From: Picocystis sp. L7
Lineage: Eukaryota > Chlorophyta > Picocystophyceae > Picocystales > Picocystaceae
DNA: 64,000 nt
Reading direction: 5' to 3'
NCBI GenBank assembly: GCA_020975725.1
Contig: QXJR01000028.1
Location: 496,001 to 560,000, forward strand
Position 1 is the stretch's first letter. The number at the start of each line of letters is the position of its first letter. The position numbers and the translations under genes are program-made. This document shows positions 1 to 9,105 of this stretch, piece by piece. The notes beneath the pieces are model-generated. The model searched no databases. It saw only the letters and a program-made list of their open reading frames with translations, and was not told the DNA's origin.

Positions 1-1
1 T

Positions 2-577
2 CTGCTTATTGGGCTGTCGGAGGGTATTCTGTTTAGTGGAAACCATGAACAATCTGCCCATTGGATGTCACAGGTATACGGATTCATACTTGGAGTCGGG
101 GATCTAAGCCCAAACATGGGTTTATACTGGTACCTGCTGGTGGAGATGTTTGATGACTTCCGTGGCTTGTTCACGTTTGCTCTACAAATGGGGTCTTTGG
201 CTCTGCTGCCTGTCCTGTTTCTCAGGCTTTCTGATCGGCCAGTTTTCTTGGCCTGCGTCCAGGCTGTGATCATCAGCTTGTTCAGGCCTTACCCCACATT
301 TGCGGACCAAGCTCTCTATTGCACACTTATACCACTCTTTTCAGATCAGTTATTGAGGATGAAGCACAAAGCGGCACTGGTGAATGCATTTCTCTGGATC
401 GACGCGCTTGGTCCCGTCTTTTGGTACCTCTGGACTTGCTTGGGGGTCGCCAATGCTAACTTTTACTACGCAGTTTCTCTGGTATATGCTTGTGTCCAGA
501 TACTACTGCTTAATGACATGATTGGTGCTGCAATTGAGTACCAGAGAGAAATAAAGAAGGAAAAGAAAGATATCTGA
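2..577 (+). CDS. PIGU: GPI transamidase subunit PIG-U, C-terminal part (partial)
   Basis: This is the C-terminal part of PIG-U (CDC91 in yeast), a multispanning ER membrane subunit of the GPI transamidase that attaches GPI anchors to proteins. The frame is open from base 2 with no start codon needed, so the gene begins left of the window; an internal ATG lies at 65. The segment VYGFILGVGDLSPNMGLYWY and the later ANANFYYAVSLVY match strongly conserved family blocks, and several hydrophobic helices alternate with short loops. It ends in a Lys/Glu-rich tail, which fits a cytosolic or ER-retained C terminus. The stop codon lies only 10 bp from the stop codon of the opposing TBC gene. Identification rests on recalled family motifs and is firm. 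Confidence 0.9.
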   Translation: MLIGLSEGILFSGNHEQSAHWMSQVYGFILGVGDLSPNMGLYWYLLVEMFDDFRGLFTFALQMGSLALLPVLFLRLSDRPVFLACVQAVIISLFRPYPTFADQALYCTLIPLFSDQLLRMKHKAALVNAFLWIDALGPVFWYLWTCLGVANANFYYAVSLVYACVQILLLNDMIGAAIEYQREIKKEKKDI

Positions 578-587
578 ACGGGGGGGA

Positions 588-1712
588 TTATTTACCGGGG
601 CTATTGAAATGGCTCTTCGCCCTCTCGAATAGGATGCTCCACATGTGGGCACGGGAGAGTACTATTTCCACATCCTTCTCGGTCCAGTCCGCCGTTGGTA
701 GGCGCTGGAGGAATAGAATGATGCCCTGGAAGTCCAATTTTCGCAACCGTTCCGACCAATGCACTAGCAGCGAGGCACAAACATAAACTAGAAAGTCACA
801 AAAGCGAGGGCCTTCAGCAAGATAGGTATCCCATACTCGAAGGACACAAACTGGAAAGGGCAGTTCCCTTAAAAGTAAACAGTTCACCCAGCGAAATGCA
901 AACTGGAGGTACTCTACTCCTTGCTGCTCCAAGTGAGCCGCCAACGGCTCGTCGATTCTTCTAACCATGTCCTCCAACAGAAGGACCTTTTCTTGAATAC
1001 CTGGCTGTGCTGGTGTATAGTGATCTTGGATTCCATCTAGAAGTCTAGACAAGCACCAGTAAGCATCCGCCTCTGCGATCACCAGCTGCTCTTCACTCAA
1101 AGTCTTTATGTCCCACTCTTCCATAGGTTCTTCGAAGAATTCTGAGAGAAAGACAATGATGAAGGGTGTCACAAGATCGTTGATACCCTGCACGTAACCA
1201 CTAGCAGGTGTCCTCAGTGCGCGGATGTACAATACACGGCGCAACATCTCCTGGATCCTATCATTATCCCTTACAAAACGGACTCCGGGTGCCGTCCTTG
1301 GCACATCAATACTTATTTGGTGCATTGTCGCATTTTCATCCGTCGATCTCAGCTTGTGTGTTTCGTGGTAGTACTCAGGTAGCATGTCCGCATACTCTTG
1401 ACGTTTCCTGGCCAACACAGCTTCCCGCCTCTGGACGTTCACCGGGACGTATCCTGACAGGATTCTCCAGCAGCAGGGTCGGTGCTGGTTCGGTACACCG
1501 TTCCAGGCAAGCGCACGAAGCATTTCAAGATCCAAGTTGGGCCTATGCAGTAGCTCTCTGAACTTCACTTCCCTCGCCGTCGCGTACGCCTGCTGCCCAC
1601 CTGCGGTTCCTCTGGTATCGTCGTCCAAGGCCTCGACACTCCCTGCTGCACTGACCACTGCGTGTGTGAAACCCATCACCGCACGACTCGCAGTCTCCTC
1701 GCCTTCCCGCAT
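588..1712 (-). CDS. TBC-domain Rab GTPase-activating protein (GYP1/TBC1D22 type)
   Basis: A 374-residue protein consisting mainly of a TBC domain, which stimulates GTP hydrolysis by Rab GTPases in membrane traffic. The catalytic arginine finger motif ISIDVPRT is present (Asp136, Arg139), as is the glutamine finger YVQGINDL (Gln175). The IDVPRT form is that of the GYP1/TBC1D22 branch. The ATG at 1712 was chosen because it is the first ATG upstream of the domain on the gene side of the transposon; 1676 is an alternative. The frame stays open past 1712 into the MULE terminal repeat, so a chimeric reading frame of up to 778 codons exists, but its upstream part is transposon. Across the pre-insertion junction the frame also continues to an ATG at 7552, so the real N terminus may have been cut off by the insertion. 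Confidence 0.88.
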   Translation of the reverse strand: MREGEETASRAVMGFTHAVVSAAGSVEALDDDTRGTAGGQQAYATAREVKFRELLHRPNLDLEMLRALAWNGVPNQHRPCCWRILSGYVPVNVQRREAVLARKRQEYADMLPEYYHETHKLRSTDENATMHQISIDVPRTAPGVRFVRDNDRIQEMLRRVLYIRALRTPASGYVQGINDLVTPFIIVFLSEFFEEPMEEWDIKTLSEEQLVIAEADAYWCLSRLLDGIQDHYTPAQPGIQEKVLLLEDMVRRIDEPLAAHLEQQGVEYLQFAFRWVNCLLLRELPFPVCVLRVWDTYLAEGPRFCDFLVYVCASLLVHWSERLRKLDFQGIILFLQRLPTADWTEKDVEIVLSRAHMWSILFERAKSHFNSPGK

Positions 1713-1823
1713 CGTCCAGCTCTCTCCTCGTCGACACTGCACGCGTCCAAGAGGCACTCGTGCCTGGCGAAGCCGTAGGCGGACTGCGAAGGTAAACTCA
1801 GGTGTGAATCTTTCTCGGGGGGG

Positions 1824-1832
1824 ACGAACTCC
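1824..1832 (+). repeat. Left target-site duplication of the MULE
   Basis: The 9-mer ACGAACTCC directly abuts the left end of the element and is repeated exactly at 7529-7537. Nine bases is the usual target duplication length for Mutator-like transposons. Confidence 0.93.
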
Positions 1833-3175
1833 GGACGCAGTCCCATCCACTCCAAATGGGGGCCCTGGCTCCACGGACTCTGTGGATGGGGCGATGAAAG
1901 AAAAGGGGCCTCTCTGTCGATTTCGTTGTACGAGCGCAGTTGTGCGTCGAGGATATATCGAGATCTTCGGTCGTGGTATCGAAATGTTCGCTGTTTTTCT
2001 TCCCCACCTTTTCTTCCGAAGTTGGCTGGATCGAAATCCATCCCAAGTCCACAAGATCCTTGGGAAAGTCTCCAGTGGTGTCGGAATTCCCAGGACCGTG
2101 CAGAGGACACGCCCTGCTGCGGATCGGCTGCCGAAATGGAACGGACGGACGAAGCGACCGAAACGATGCGAAACCGGCAAGCCACGACGTGCAAGCGATA
2201 TTCCGAGAGGATCGATCCATCGAACGTCTCGGAATGTCGCTCGCCGAAACAACCGCGGTTTCGAAGCCACGCTTGTTCCGAACGCGACGAAACATCCGCT
2301 CCGACACCGACAACAGCACACCGGAAGGAGGAGCGGTGCGAGGCATCTTTCGAAGGAGAACGTCGCGAGCTCTTGGTATTCCGCGAAACGGAAGGTAAAC
2401 CTGCCGTTATCGATGGATACTGATGCTTCCAACGAGGCGTTTGGACGCAAACCCTTCCACGCGTGGGCGCTCCAACTGGTCGACCTCGGTGATGGTGTCG
2501 GACAAGGAAGAGCGCGGTGGGCCTGATCGGCAGCCGGTGCGGGATTCGTACGAAACGTTTCGGAAGGCCCTTGGAGCGCAATCATCCCAAAGTTGTCAAG
2601 GCTGACGCCACTCACAAGTGGCCACAAGCACCGGCTTTGGAAAACCGAAGGAGATCCATTCGTCCAAACCAAGTTCGCGTCCGTGATGCCCACTTGTAAC
2701 GACCCATGGTCAGCGGCCTTGCTACACCATGCATCGACGGTGTAATGCGTGGTGGAGCAAGCCCGCTGCGGACGCATCGCCAAAGATCGCATCTCCGCAG
2801 ATGCGAGCCGGTCCTCTTCTGTCCGAGGTGGGTCGTCTGGAGTTGTTTCTCCTGAGCCTGGGGAGCGGGGAGAACTGGACCTCATGCAGCAGGATCTGCC
2901 AGGATCCGGCCAGAATCCCGCCAAAACGACCCGTGTGCGCTACGTACGGACGTGCACTCGCGCGGCGAGCTTCACGCAAGCGAAGAACGAACAGCGAGGG
3001 GAATGAAAGAAGGTGAGAGAGGAGAAGGGAGTGGAGGGCGAGGCACTCCTCGAAAAGGAGAACAACGCCAACTGCGCGAGAGAGAGGTGCTGACAAAAAA
3101 AATCATCTGCACCTGCAGGAAGTGAACACAGCCAAGGCACCATGCAGCGGAGTGATCATGTCTTGCGTACTTGCA
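1833..3175 (+). repeat. Left terminal inverted repeat of the MULE (1343 bp)
   Basis: Reverse complement of 6186-7528 with three visible substitutions and no gaps. It is GC-rich and has few stop codons in most frames, so several long overlapping open frames occur on both strands; these are not supported as genes. Its inner end covers the first 11 codons of the transposase gene (start at 3142), so the promoter of that gene must lie in the repeat. It also holds a mirror of the internal hairpin described for the right repeat, at 2191-2208 and 2227-2244. Confidence 0.95.
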
Positions 3176-6156
3176 ATAGAAACATATGTGCCATCGATGT
3201 CATTCAAGATGTATTTCAATTCAGTACAAAGAAGGAAGCTGCGAAGAAGCTTACCAAATACAAAGCCTTGAAGAAGAATGTTGCATTAAAGAGCCTCAAA
3301 TATGAAGCATTCATCAGCAAGGGGGGGAGGATAGCTTGCCTTGCAGCTATCTCATCTTGGTGTGATTTAATGTGCTTACTTCAGAGTTGCCGGGATAAGC
3401 ATTTGATAGTAAATTTCATGGAACGCAATGCCGTTCTTTTGCGCTCTACTTTGGGTGATGCGCCTGTGGTGGGCGAGCATGTACTCGAACGGACTCATGG
3501 GTTCGGAGCTAGCTCTTTACATCTTCTTCGGAGTTGTCAAGCTATAGCCTTGCATGAGAGCGCAATGCAAAATGAAGTACACTTGTTACCTTTGACAGAA
3601 TCTTTGTTCCTGGATGACCTCATTGATGACCTAGGCCAAGCTTTCAATCACAAGTACAACATTGAGAGATCAAAGTACAAGACTGAGGATTGCCTTAACG
3701 TTAGGTATATCCGACTAGCATGCCAGGCACGTGGGAAACCATCATCTAAAGTCAAGAAGAGAAGGGCGAAAGATTCCATCAAATGTGATTGCAAATCTGT
3801 GTGCACACTAAAAGGAAAGGTGGACGAGGACACGGGTCGTATACTTGTTTCTGACTTGCCCTTGTTATACTTCTGTCACTCACATGATTGCACATCTCCG
3901 CAATCTGGAATATTTCGACCTCTTCATCCTTCCCTTGAAATGTTCATCCTACAACACAAGTGCATGACTTTGCAAATGGGCGACCTTCAGCGCCTTTGTT
4001 GTGAGAAGGGATCATCTCTAGCCACTAATGGGAAGGAGGAAATTAGACTTGGTCCGGATGCCCGCTTCAAGCCAACAATAAATCAAATCAAGAATGTCCT
4101 AAAACGAGATGCATTGAAAACGTGGCGAAGAGGTAATGATCAAACTAATCTCAGAGCAAAAGGTTTGGGCATGGCAAAAGATGAAGACACCTTTGTTGTT
4201 TTCCGGGAAAGTAGAGAACGTCAACATGCAATTCATGGGAAGTTAGGGTTCTTCAGTCCATCCCACGACGGGCCAAAAAGTATTTGGGTTTATGGAGGTT
4301 TGAGGAAGGGTACCGTTCCTCATGTATCCTCGACAGTTTTGCCGTATGAACGACCACTTGCGTCTAGTCACACAAAGGGGCGGCAAAGATTTCTTTTCCT
4401 ATGGATGACGAGGCACGGAAAATACATGCTTGAGAAGTATGGTTGTTGGGTAGGCTTCGACTCTACATACCGTTTGAATATGTATGGGTTCCCTCTCTCC
4501 ATCCTGGTGGTTAAGACTAACATGGGCAATGCTTTCCCCGTGTGTTTTTACTTGTCTGACCTGGAAGACACAAGCACACATGAAGAGGCTATAGCTTTAG
4601 TGAAGTGGATTTGCCCTAACTGGCGCCCGGAGACAGTATTAAGCGATTGCGCCATGGAACTAGTTCACGCAGTAGAATCAAATTTTCCTCTAGCTACGTG
4701 CATTTGGTGCCATTTTCACGTGGAGCAAGCATTGTTGAGACATGTGAAGAAGAAGTACGTTAACGTAGGCAAAGAAGTTGAGAGGCAAAAGCTCATGAAA
4801 TTCATGCATGCACTTCTCTATGCAAAAACGAAGGTTGCGTTTGAGAACGTTGAATTGGAGTTCAAGCAGTACCTCAAGCATTTTGGATTCGAAGCGACCG
4901 AAAGATACTACCACCAATACTTGAAAAAGCATGAGATGCGGTGGGCGACCTATGCGCGAAACAAGAAGAGGTGTTGGGGTCATGTGAAGAGCATTAATAC
5001 CAACAACTTGAACGAGTCATTCAATGGTAAGCTAAAACAACAATTCGGTTTGAAAAGAAACAAATTGGTCACCTCCCTGGTCATGAAGCTCATGAATGTG
5101 GCCAAGATGTTCTGGACAGATTATGTGCATGCTAACACCATGCAAAGCAATCCATATCGAACGTTATATATTGAAGGGAACATTATCCCCACGAGAGATT
5201 TGTGCGTGGTAAGACGACCTGACATTGTGGTGAGGGCCCTTGCTACTAATCAAAAGAAAGGACAAACAAACAACTACACCATCACCCCAATCGATTCCTC
5301 CTTAGGACAGTCATGGTTGGTGTCAGGAAGCCGGTTTGTACAATACACTGTCAAGAATGATAGAAACTGTTGGACTTGCACATGCGTGGCTTCATCGAGA
5401 GCGAGAATCCCATGCCATCACATCTTTGCAACATTGCAGCATACAAAGATGGATTTCTGCAGTGTGGAACTCCTCGGTCCGCACTTTTGTATTGACGAAC
5501 AATGCGTAGACTGTCCTGATGGGCGCACATTAGGGGATGCGGTGACCTCTTGTGTAGACACATACGGCGTCTCCTGTCCACAAGATATGGGGGAAGAACC
5601 CACATATGCGCTTAGTATTTCTTCTCAGAGCCCTCTGAATGATGACGATGAGTCAAGGCAAGCGGTGATGGACCAGTTACGAGCATTGCGAAGCAACTTC
5701 TTCCAGGTGGCAAACCCGAATCCCACATCTCTCGCATTGTACAAAGGCGTGCTCAAAGTCGTTGAGGAGTACGCAATGACGGCAGCTCCTCATACTCAAT
5801 CAAGTACATCACATGCTCAGACTGAAATACTTGCCACGAGTAAGAGACTTTATGACTTTTGTATGGAAGGTGCCTCCAATGATCAGGTTACCCGCTTACA
5901 ACAATGCTTGCCATTGGTTGCTGCACTCCGAGAAGTGACGCAGGGTTCAGTGCCAACACTTGGGACGCCAAAGGTTGTCAAGAAAAGGAAGAGGCAGCAG
6001 GTGAGAGAATCACCACTGCTATCGATGGAGAAATTTGTTAAGACTCATCAGCAAACATATGCAGTGAATCAGAAAAACAAAGTCGTGCGCACATTGAGCC
6101 AGTCCCTAAATGACATACCGCTGAACCAAACATGCGAAAACCGCATACACAGTTAA
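3142..6156 (+). CDS. MULE transposase with SWIM zinc finger
   Basis: An uninterrupted 1004-residue Mutator-type transposase. The catalytic core shows the first acid in the segment VGFDSTYRLN (Asp440), the second in LSDCAME (Asp502) followed by the family CxxCHFH-like block (Cys520 onward), and the likely third acid in NLNESFNG (Glu625). A SWIM zinc finger follows at Cys746-x-Cys748-x9-Cys758-x-His760. A Lys-rich segment around residues 985-990 could be nuclear targeting. The ATG at 3142 lies inside the left terminal repeat; it is the first ATG of the frame and no better start is seen. Codon use is more AT-rich than in the neighbouring host genes and in its own terminal repeats. No intron is needed. 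The enzyme would bind the terminal repeats and move the element. Confidence 0.95.
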   Translation: MQRSDHVLRTCNRNICAIDVIQDVFQFSTKKEAAKKLTKYKALKKNVALKSLKYEAFISKGGRIACLAAISSWCDLMCLLQSCRDKHLIVNFMERNAVLLRSTLGDAPVVGEHVLERTHGFGASSLHLLRSCQAIALHESAMQNEVHLLPLTESLFLDDLIDDLGQAFNHKYNIERSKYKTEDCLNVRYIRLACQARGKPSSKVKKRRAKDSIKCDCKSVCTLKGKVDEDTGRILVSDLPLLYFCHSHDCTSPQSGIFRPLHPSLEMFILQHKCMTLQMGDLQRLCCEKGSSLATNGKEEIRLGPDARFKPTINQIKNVLKRDALKTWRRGNDQTNLRAKGLGMAKDEDTFVVFRESRERQHAIHGKLGFFSPSHDGPKSIWVYGGLRKGTVPHVSSTVLPYERPLASSHTKGRQRFLFLWMTRHGKYMLEKYGCWVGFDSTYRLNMYGFPLSILVVKTNMGNAFPVCFYLSDLEDTSTHEEAIALVKWICPNWRPETVLSDCAMELVHAVESNFPLATCIWCHFHVEQALLRHVKKKYVNVGKEVERQKLMKFMHALLYAKTKVAFENVELEFKQYLKHFGFEATERYYHQYLKKHEMRWATYARNKKRCWGHVKSINTNNLNESFNGKLKQQFGLKRNKLVTSLVMKLMNVAKMFWTDYVHANTMQSNPYRTLYIEGNIIPTRDLCVVRRPDIVVRALATNQKKGQTNNYTITPIDSSLGQSWLVSGSRFVQYTVKNDRNCWTCTCVASSRARIPCHHIFATLQHTKMDFCSVELLGPHFCIDEQCVDCPDGRTLGDAVTSCVDTYGVSCPQDMGEEPTYALSISSQSPLNDDDESRQAVMDQLRALRSNFFQVANPNPTSLALYKGVLKVVEEYAMTAAPHTQSSTSHAQTEILATSKRLYDFCMEGASNDQVTRLQQCLPLVAALREVTQGSVPTLGTPKVVKKRKRQQVRESPLLSMEKFVKTHQQTYAVNQKNKVVRTLSQSLNDIPLNQTCENRIHS

Positions 6157-6185
6157 TCAAACATTAATAAGGAAGACTAGCCTGC

Positions 6186-7528
6186 TGCAAGTACGCAAGA
6201 CATGATCACTCCGCTGCATGGTGCCTTGGCTGTGTTCACTTCCTGCAGGTGCAGATGATTTTTTTTGTCAGCACCTCTCTCTCGCGCAGTTGGCGTTGTT
6301 CTCCTTTTCGAGGAGTGCCTCGCCCTCCACTCCCTTCTCCTCTCTCACCTTCTTTCATTCCCCTCGCTGTTCGTTCTTCGCTTGCGTGAAGCTCGCCGCG
6401 CGAGTGCACGTCCGTACGTAGCGCACACGGGTCGTTTTGGCGGGATTCTGGCCGGATCCTGGCAGATCCTGCTGCATGAGGTCCAGTTCTCCCCGCTCCC
6501 CAGGCTCAGGAGAAACAACTCCAGACGACCCACCTCGGACAGAAGAGGACCGGCTCGCATCTGCGGAGATGCGATCTTTGGCGATGCGTCCGCAGCGGGC
6601 TTGCTCCACCACGCATTACACCGTCGATGCATGGTGTAGCAAGGCCGCTGACCATGGGTCGTTACAAGTGGGCATCACGGACGCGAACTTGGTTTGGACG
6701 AATGGATCTCCTTCGGTTTTCCAAAGCCGGTGCTTGTGGCCACTTGTGAGTGGCGTCAGCCTTGACGACTTTGGGATGATTGCGCTCCAAGGGCTTTCCG
6801 AAACGTTTCGTACGAATCCCGCACCGGCTGCCGATCAGGCCCACCGCGCTCTTCCTTGTCCGACACCATCACCGAGGTCGACCAGTTGGAGCGCCCACGC
6901 GTGGAAGGGTTTGCGTCCAAACGCCTCGTTGGAAGCATCAGTATCCATCGATAACGGCAGGTTTACCTTCCGTTTCGCGGAATACCAAGAGCTCGCGACG
7001 TTCTCCTTCGAAAGATGCCTCGCACCGCTCCTCCTTCCGGTGTGCTGTTGTCGGTGTCGGAGCGGATGTTTCGTCGCGTTCGGAACAAGCGTGGCTTCGA
7101 AACCGCGGTTGTTTCGGCGAGCGACATTCCGAGACGTTCGATGGATCGATCCTCTCGGAATATCGCTTGCACGTCGTGGCTTGCCGGTTTCGCATCGTTT
7201 CGGTCGCTTCGTCCGTCCGTTCCATTTCGGCAGCCGATCCGCAGCAGGGCGTGTCCTCTGCACGGTCCTGGGAATTCCGACACCACTGGGGACTTTCCCA
7301 AGGATCTTGTGGACTTGGGATGGATTTCGATCCAGCCAACTTCGGAAGAAAAGGTGGGGAAGAAAAACAGCGAACATTTCGATACCACGACCGAAGATCT
7401 CGATATATCCTCGACGCACAACTGCGCTCGTACAACGAAATCGACAGAGAGGCCCCTTTTCTTTCATCGCCCCATCCACAGAGTCCGTGGAGCCAGGGCC
7501 CCCATTTGGAGTGGATGGGACTGCGTCC
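6186..7528 (-). repeat. Right terminal inverted repeat of the MULE (1343 bp)
   Basis: Inverted copy of 1833-3175. Because the transposase start lies within the left copy, the same promoter region is present here pointing outward-to-inward from the right, reading antisense to the transposase. Open frames starting in this repeat (for example at 6437) run out through the right end into flanking DNA and mirror those of the left repeat. Confidence 0.95.
7117..7170. repeat. Imperfect hairpin inside the MULE terminal repeat
   Basis: Two 18-base arms, GCGAGCGACATTCCGAGA at 7117-7134 and its complement at 7153-7170, pair at 16 of 18 positions around an 18-base loop containing the palindrome GGATCGATCC. 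The same structure exists in the left repeat. Mutator transposases bind sub-terminal sites, so this could be a binding site, but that is inference. Confidence 0.6.
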
Positions 7529-7537
7529 ACGAACTCC
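7529..7537 (+). repeat. Right target-site duplication of the MULE
   Basis: Second copy of ACGAACTCC, exact, directly after the right end of the element. Confidence 0.93.
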
Positions 7538-9105
7538 ACCCGTGACGCCCATGGAAGTCAGGATGGGATCGAAAGAGACCCAGGCAAAGTTCAGAGCAAG
7601 TCCACCCGCTTCGATATGCGAAGGGCAAGTGCACAAGCGTTGGATGGGAAAGGTGGACCGAAGGATCTCCAATTCATTCGGATGGCACCCTACGGAAGCA
7701 AACGTACATCTCCCACGCAAGGCGGAGGGCGAAGTTGAGCGCATGGAAAATGATGGACGCATGGAGATGGATCTTGAAGTCGCAAAGACGTTATCGTGTC
7801 AAAAAGGATTTCGGCACGTGCGCGCCTTCGCCCCTTTCAATACCGAAGAAAGATGGAGCTTCGTTGAATCGACACACTGCGAACGTAAGAGAACTACGAT
7901 GACCATCCGGTTTGGCGTCTAAGAAGCCTAGATCTGCGTCGTCTGAGACCGAGCATACAGATGTGCGAGCTTAGGTTGACGAAGTCAACCGTGCAATGCT
8001 GTAATTCTTGGAATCCAACACCGGTTTTCCCTCTCCATGTGGGAAGATGTCGTGCAGTGTAGATGCAATGGATGCCCAACAACCTTGTTTCTTCCTTTTG
8101 CCTACTTTGACACAAAAAACGCTTGCCATTGTACTTGTGGACGCAAACATTTCCACGACCGTGCAACGTACGAAACTGGTAGCTTTTTCTTCCGAGAACC
8201 ACGGATATGGCAATGGTATCCTTTTGTTTGGTGTCCTTGAGAAGTTGTGAACGCGTTGCACCATGCATCTTTGTCACCGAAGTGATTCCTCTTGTATTGT
8301 TGGTTGATTACCAATAGTGCAATTTGATAATTGCAATGCACGTCCATCGTGTGTAGAACCTGATCGCGGCGCTTTAGCTTGGCATTGCGGTTGGGCGGTG
8401 TCTATGAAGTTGGCGTTCAAGGGGCACGTCGCACCATTGCTCTCGGTTCAACACCTTTCATCCCACGCGTGCGAGACAATTAAACCTCGAGCCCCCAAGC
8501 AACACCGGAGCATTCCGCTCGAATAGCTTGCTTCCATGGGAACCTCGTCCAGGTTCATCGACGATGCTTTCGTTCATGGAGGATCTCTTCGTTCTTTCCT
8601 CTCCCGTGTGTTGTTCCCTTCCTTCGCGAGAAGATTCTCCTGGTTTCCCCCTTTTTCTTTTCGTCATCGAGGACCGTTTCCTCCGACCCATTCTGCCGAG
8701 TACTCGAACTCTTTGCCACGGATTCTCCTGGGAGAACCGCGTTCCAGTTCGGATCGGATCCGGTGCTTGGGTCGAAAGGACGGGGTTCCTTTCTGCCCCC
8801 TTTCAAGTGGATGGGACTCTCGGTTTCGGGTTCGATCGTACCGGGTTTGGAGGGGGGGGGGGGAAGGGGAGGGGTCGGACGGATGCGAGCCGTCGTCTCC
8901 TCCCGCTGAAACCGACTTGGGCGGTTCGACCCCGTTGTCTGTGGCACAGCCTACGTCCACGCGTGGTGCGAGGACGGTTGAAGGCGGCCGAGGGCGTGTG
9001 AGGGAGGGGCGGGTGACGTGACTGCCGGTTGGGCGGGAAAGGGGAGGGACTGGAGGCCCAGCAGAGGCAGGGTTCGGAGGGAGAAAAGAACTGGGCACGT
9101 ACCAC
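7538..9105. other. Intergenic; former 5' flank of the TBC gene and GC-rich 5' block of the AP2 gene
   Basis: The part next to the transposon (7538 to about 7900) was joined to the TBC gene before insertion and keeps an open frame in phase with it, with an ATG at 7552 on the minus strand. From about 7920 to 8500 the sequence is AT-richer and unrecognised. From 8520 to 9105 it is GC-rich with few stops, typical of the 5' blocks before genes here. A run of twelve G sits at 8852-8863. The segment 8795-8818 resembles the outer end of the MULE terminal repeat. Confidence 0.5.

Larger units (their letters stand above)
1833..7528. mobile_element. Mutator-like (MULE) DNA transposon with long terminal inverted repeats
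   Basis: A 5696-bp element bounded by 1343-bp terminal inverted repeats (1833-3175 and 6186-7528) around one intact transposase gene. Its ends read GGACGCAG and CTGCGTCC, and the 9-bp sequence ACGAACTCC is duplicated immediately outside both ends (1824-1832 and 7529-7537), as expected for Mutator superfamily insertion. Comparing all reading frames of the two repeats reveals three substitutions and no length difference. That near identity (about 99.8%) and the uninterrupted transposase indicate a very recent insertion and a possibly autonomous copy. It sits just upstream of the TBC gene, in keeping with the preference of many MULEs for gene 5' ends. Confidence 0.95.

Noticed and set aside
1537-2924. 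Long overlapping open frames on both strands inside the left MULE repeat, mirrored at 6437-7762
   Set aside because: They occur in nearly all frames, begin with non-ATG codons in part, have no domain signature and are copied in both inverted repeats; they reflect GC-rich, stop-poor repeat sequence.
1713-2924. N-terminal extension of the TBC protein reading into the transposon repeat (778-codon frame)
   Set aside because: The extension is transposon sequence and starts without ATG; the conserved protein begins near 1712.
8852-8863. Run of twelve G as a possible quadruplex regulator of the AP2 gene
   Set aside because: A homopolymer with short G runs nearby can form a quadruplex, but there is no evidence for function and it may vary in length through slippage.
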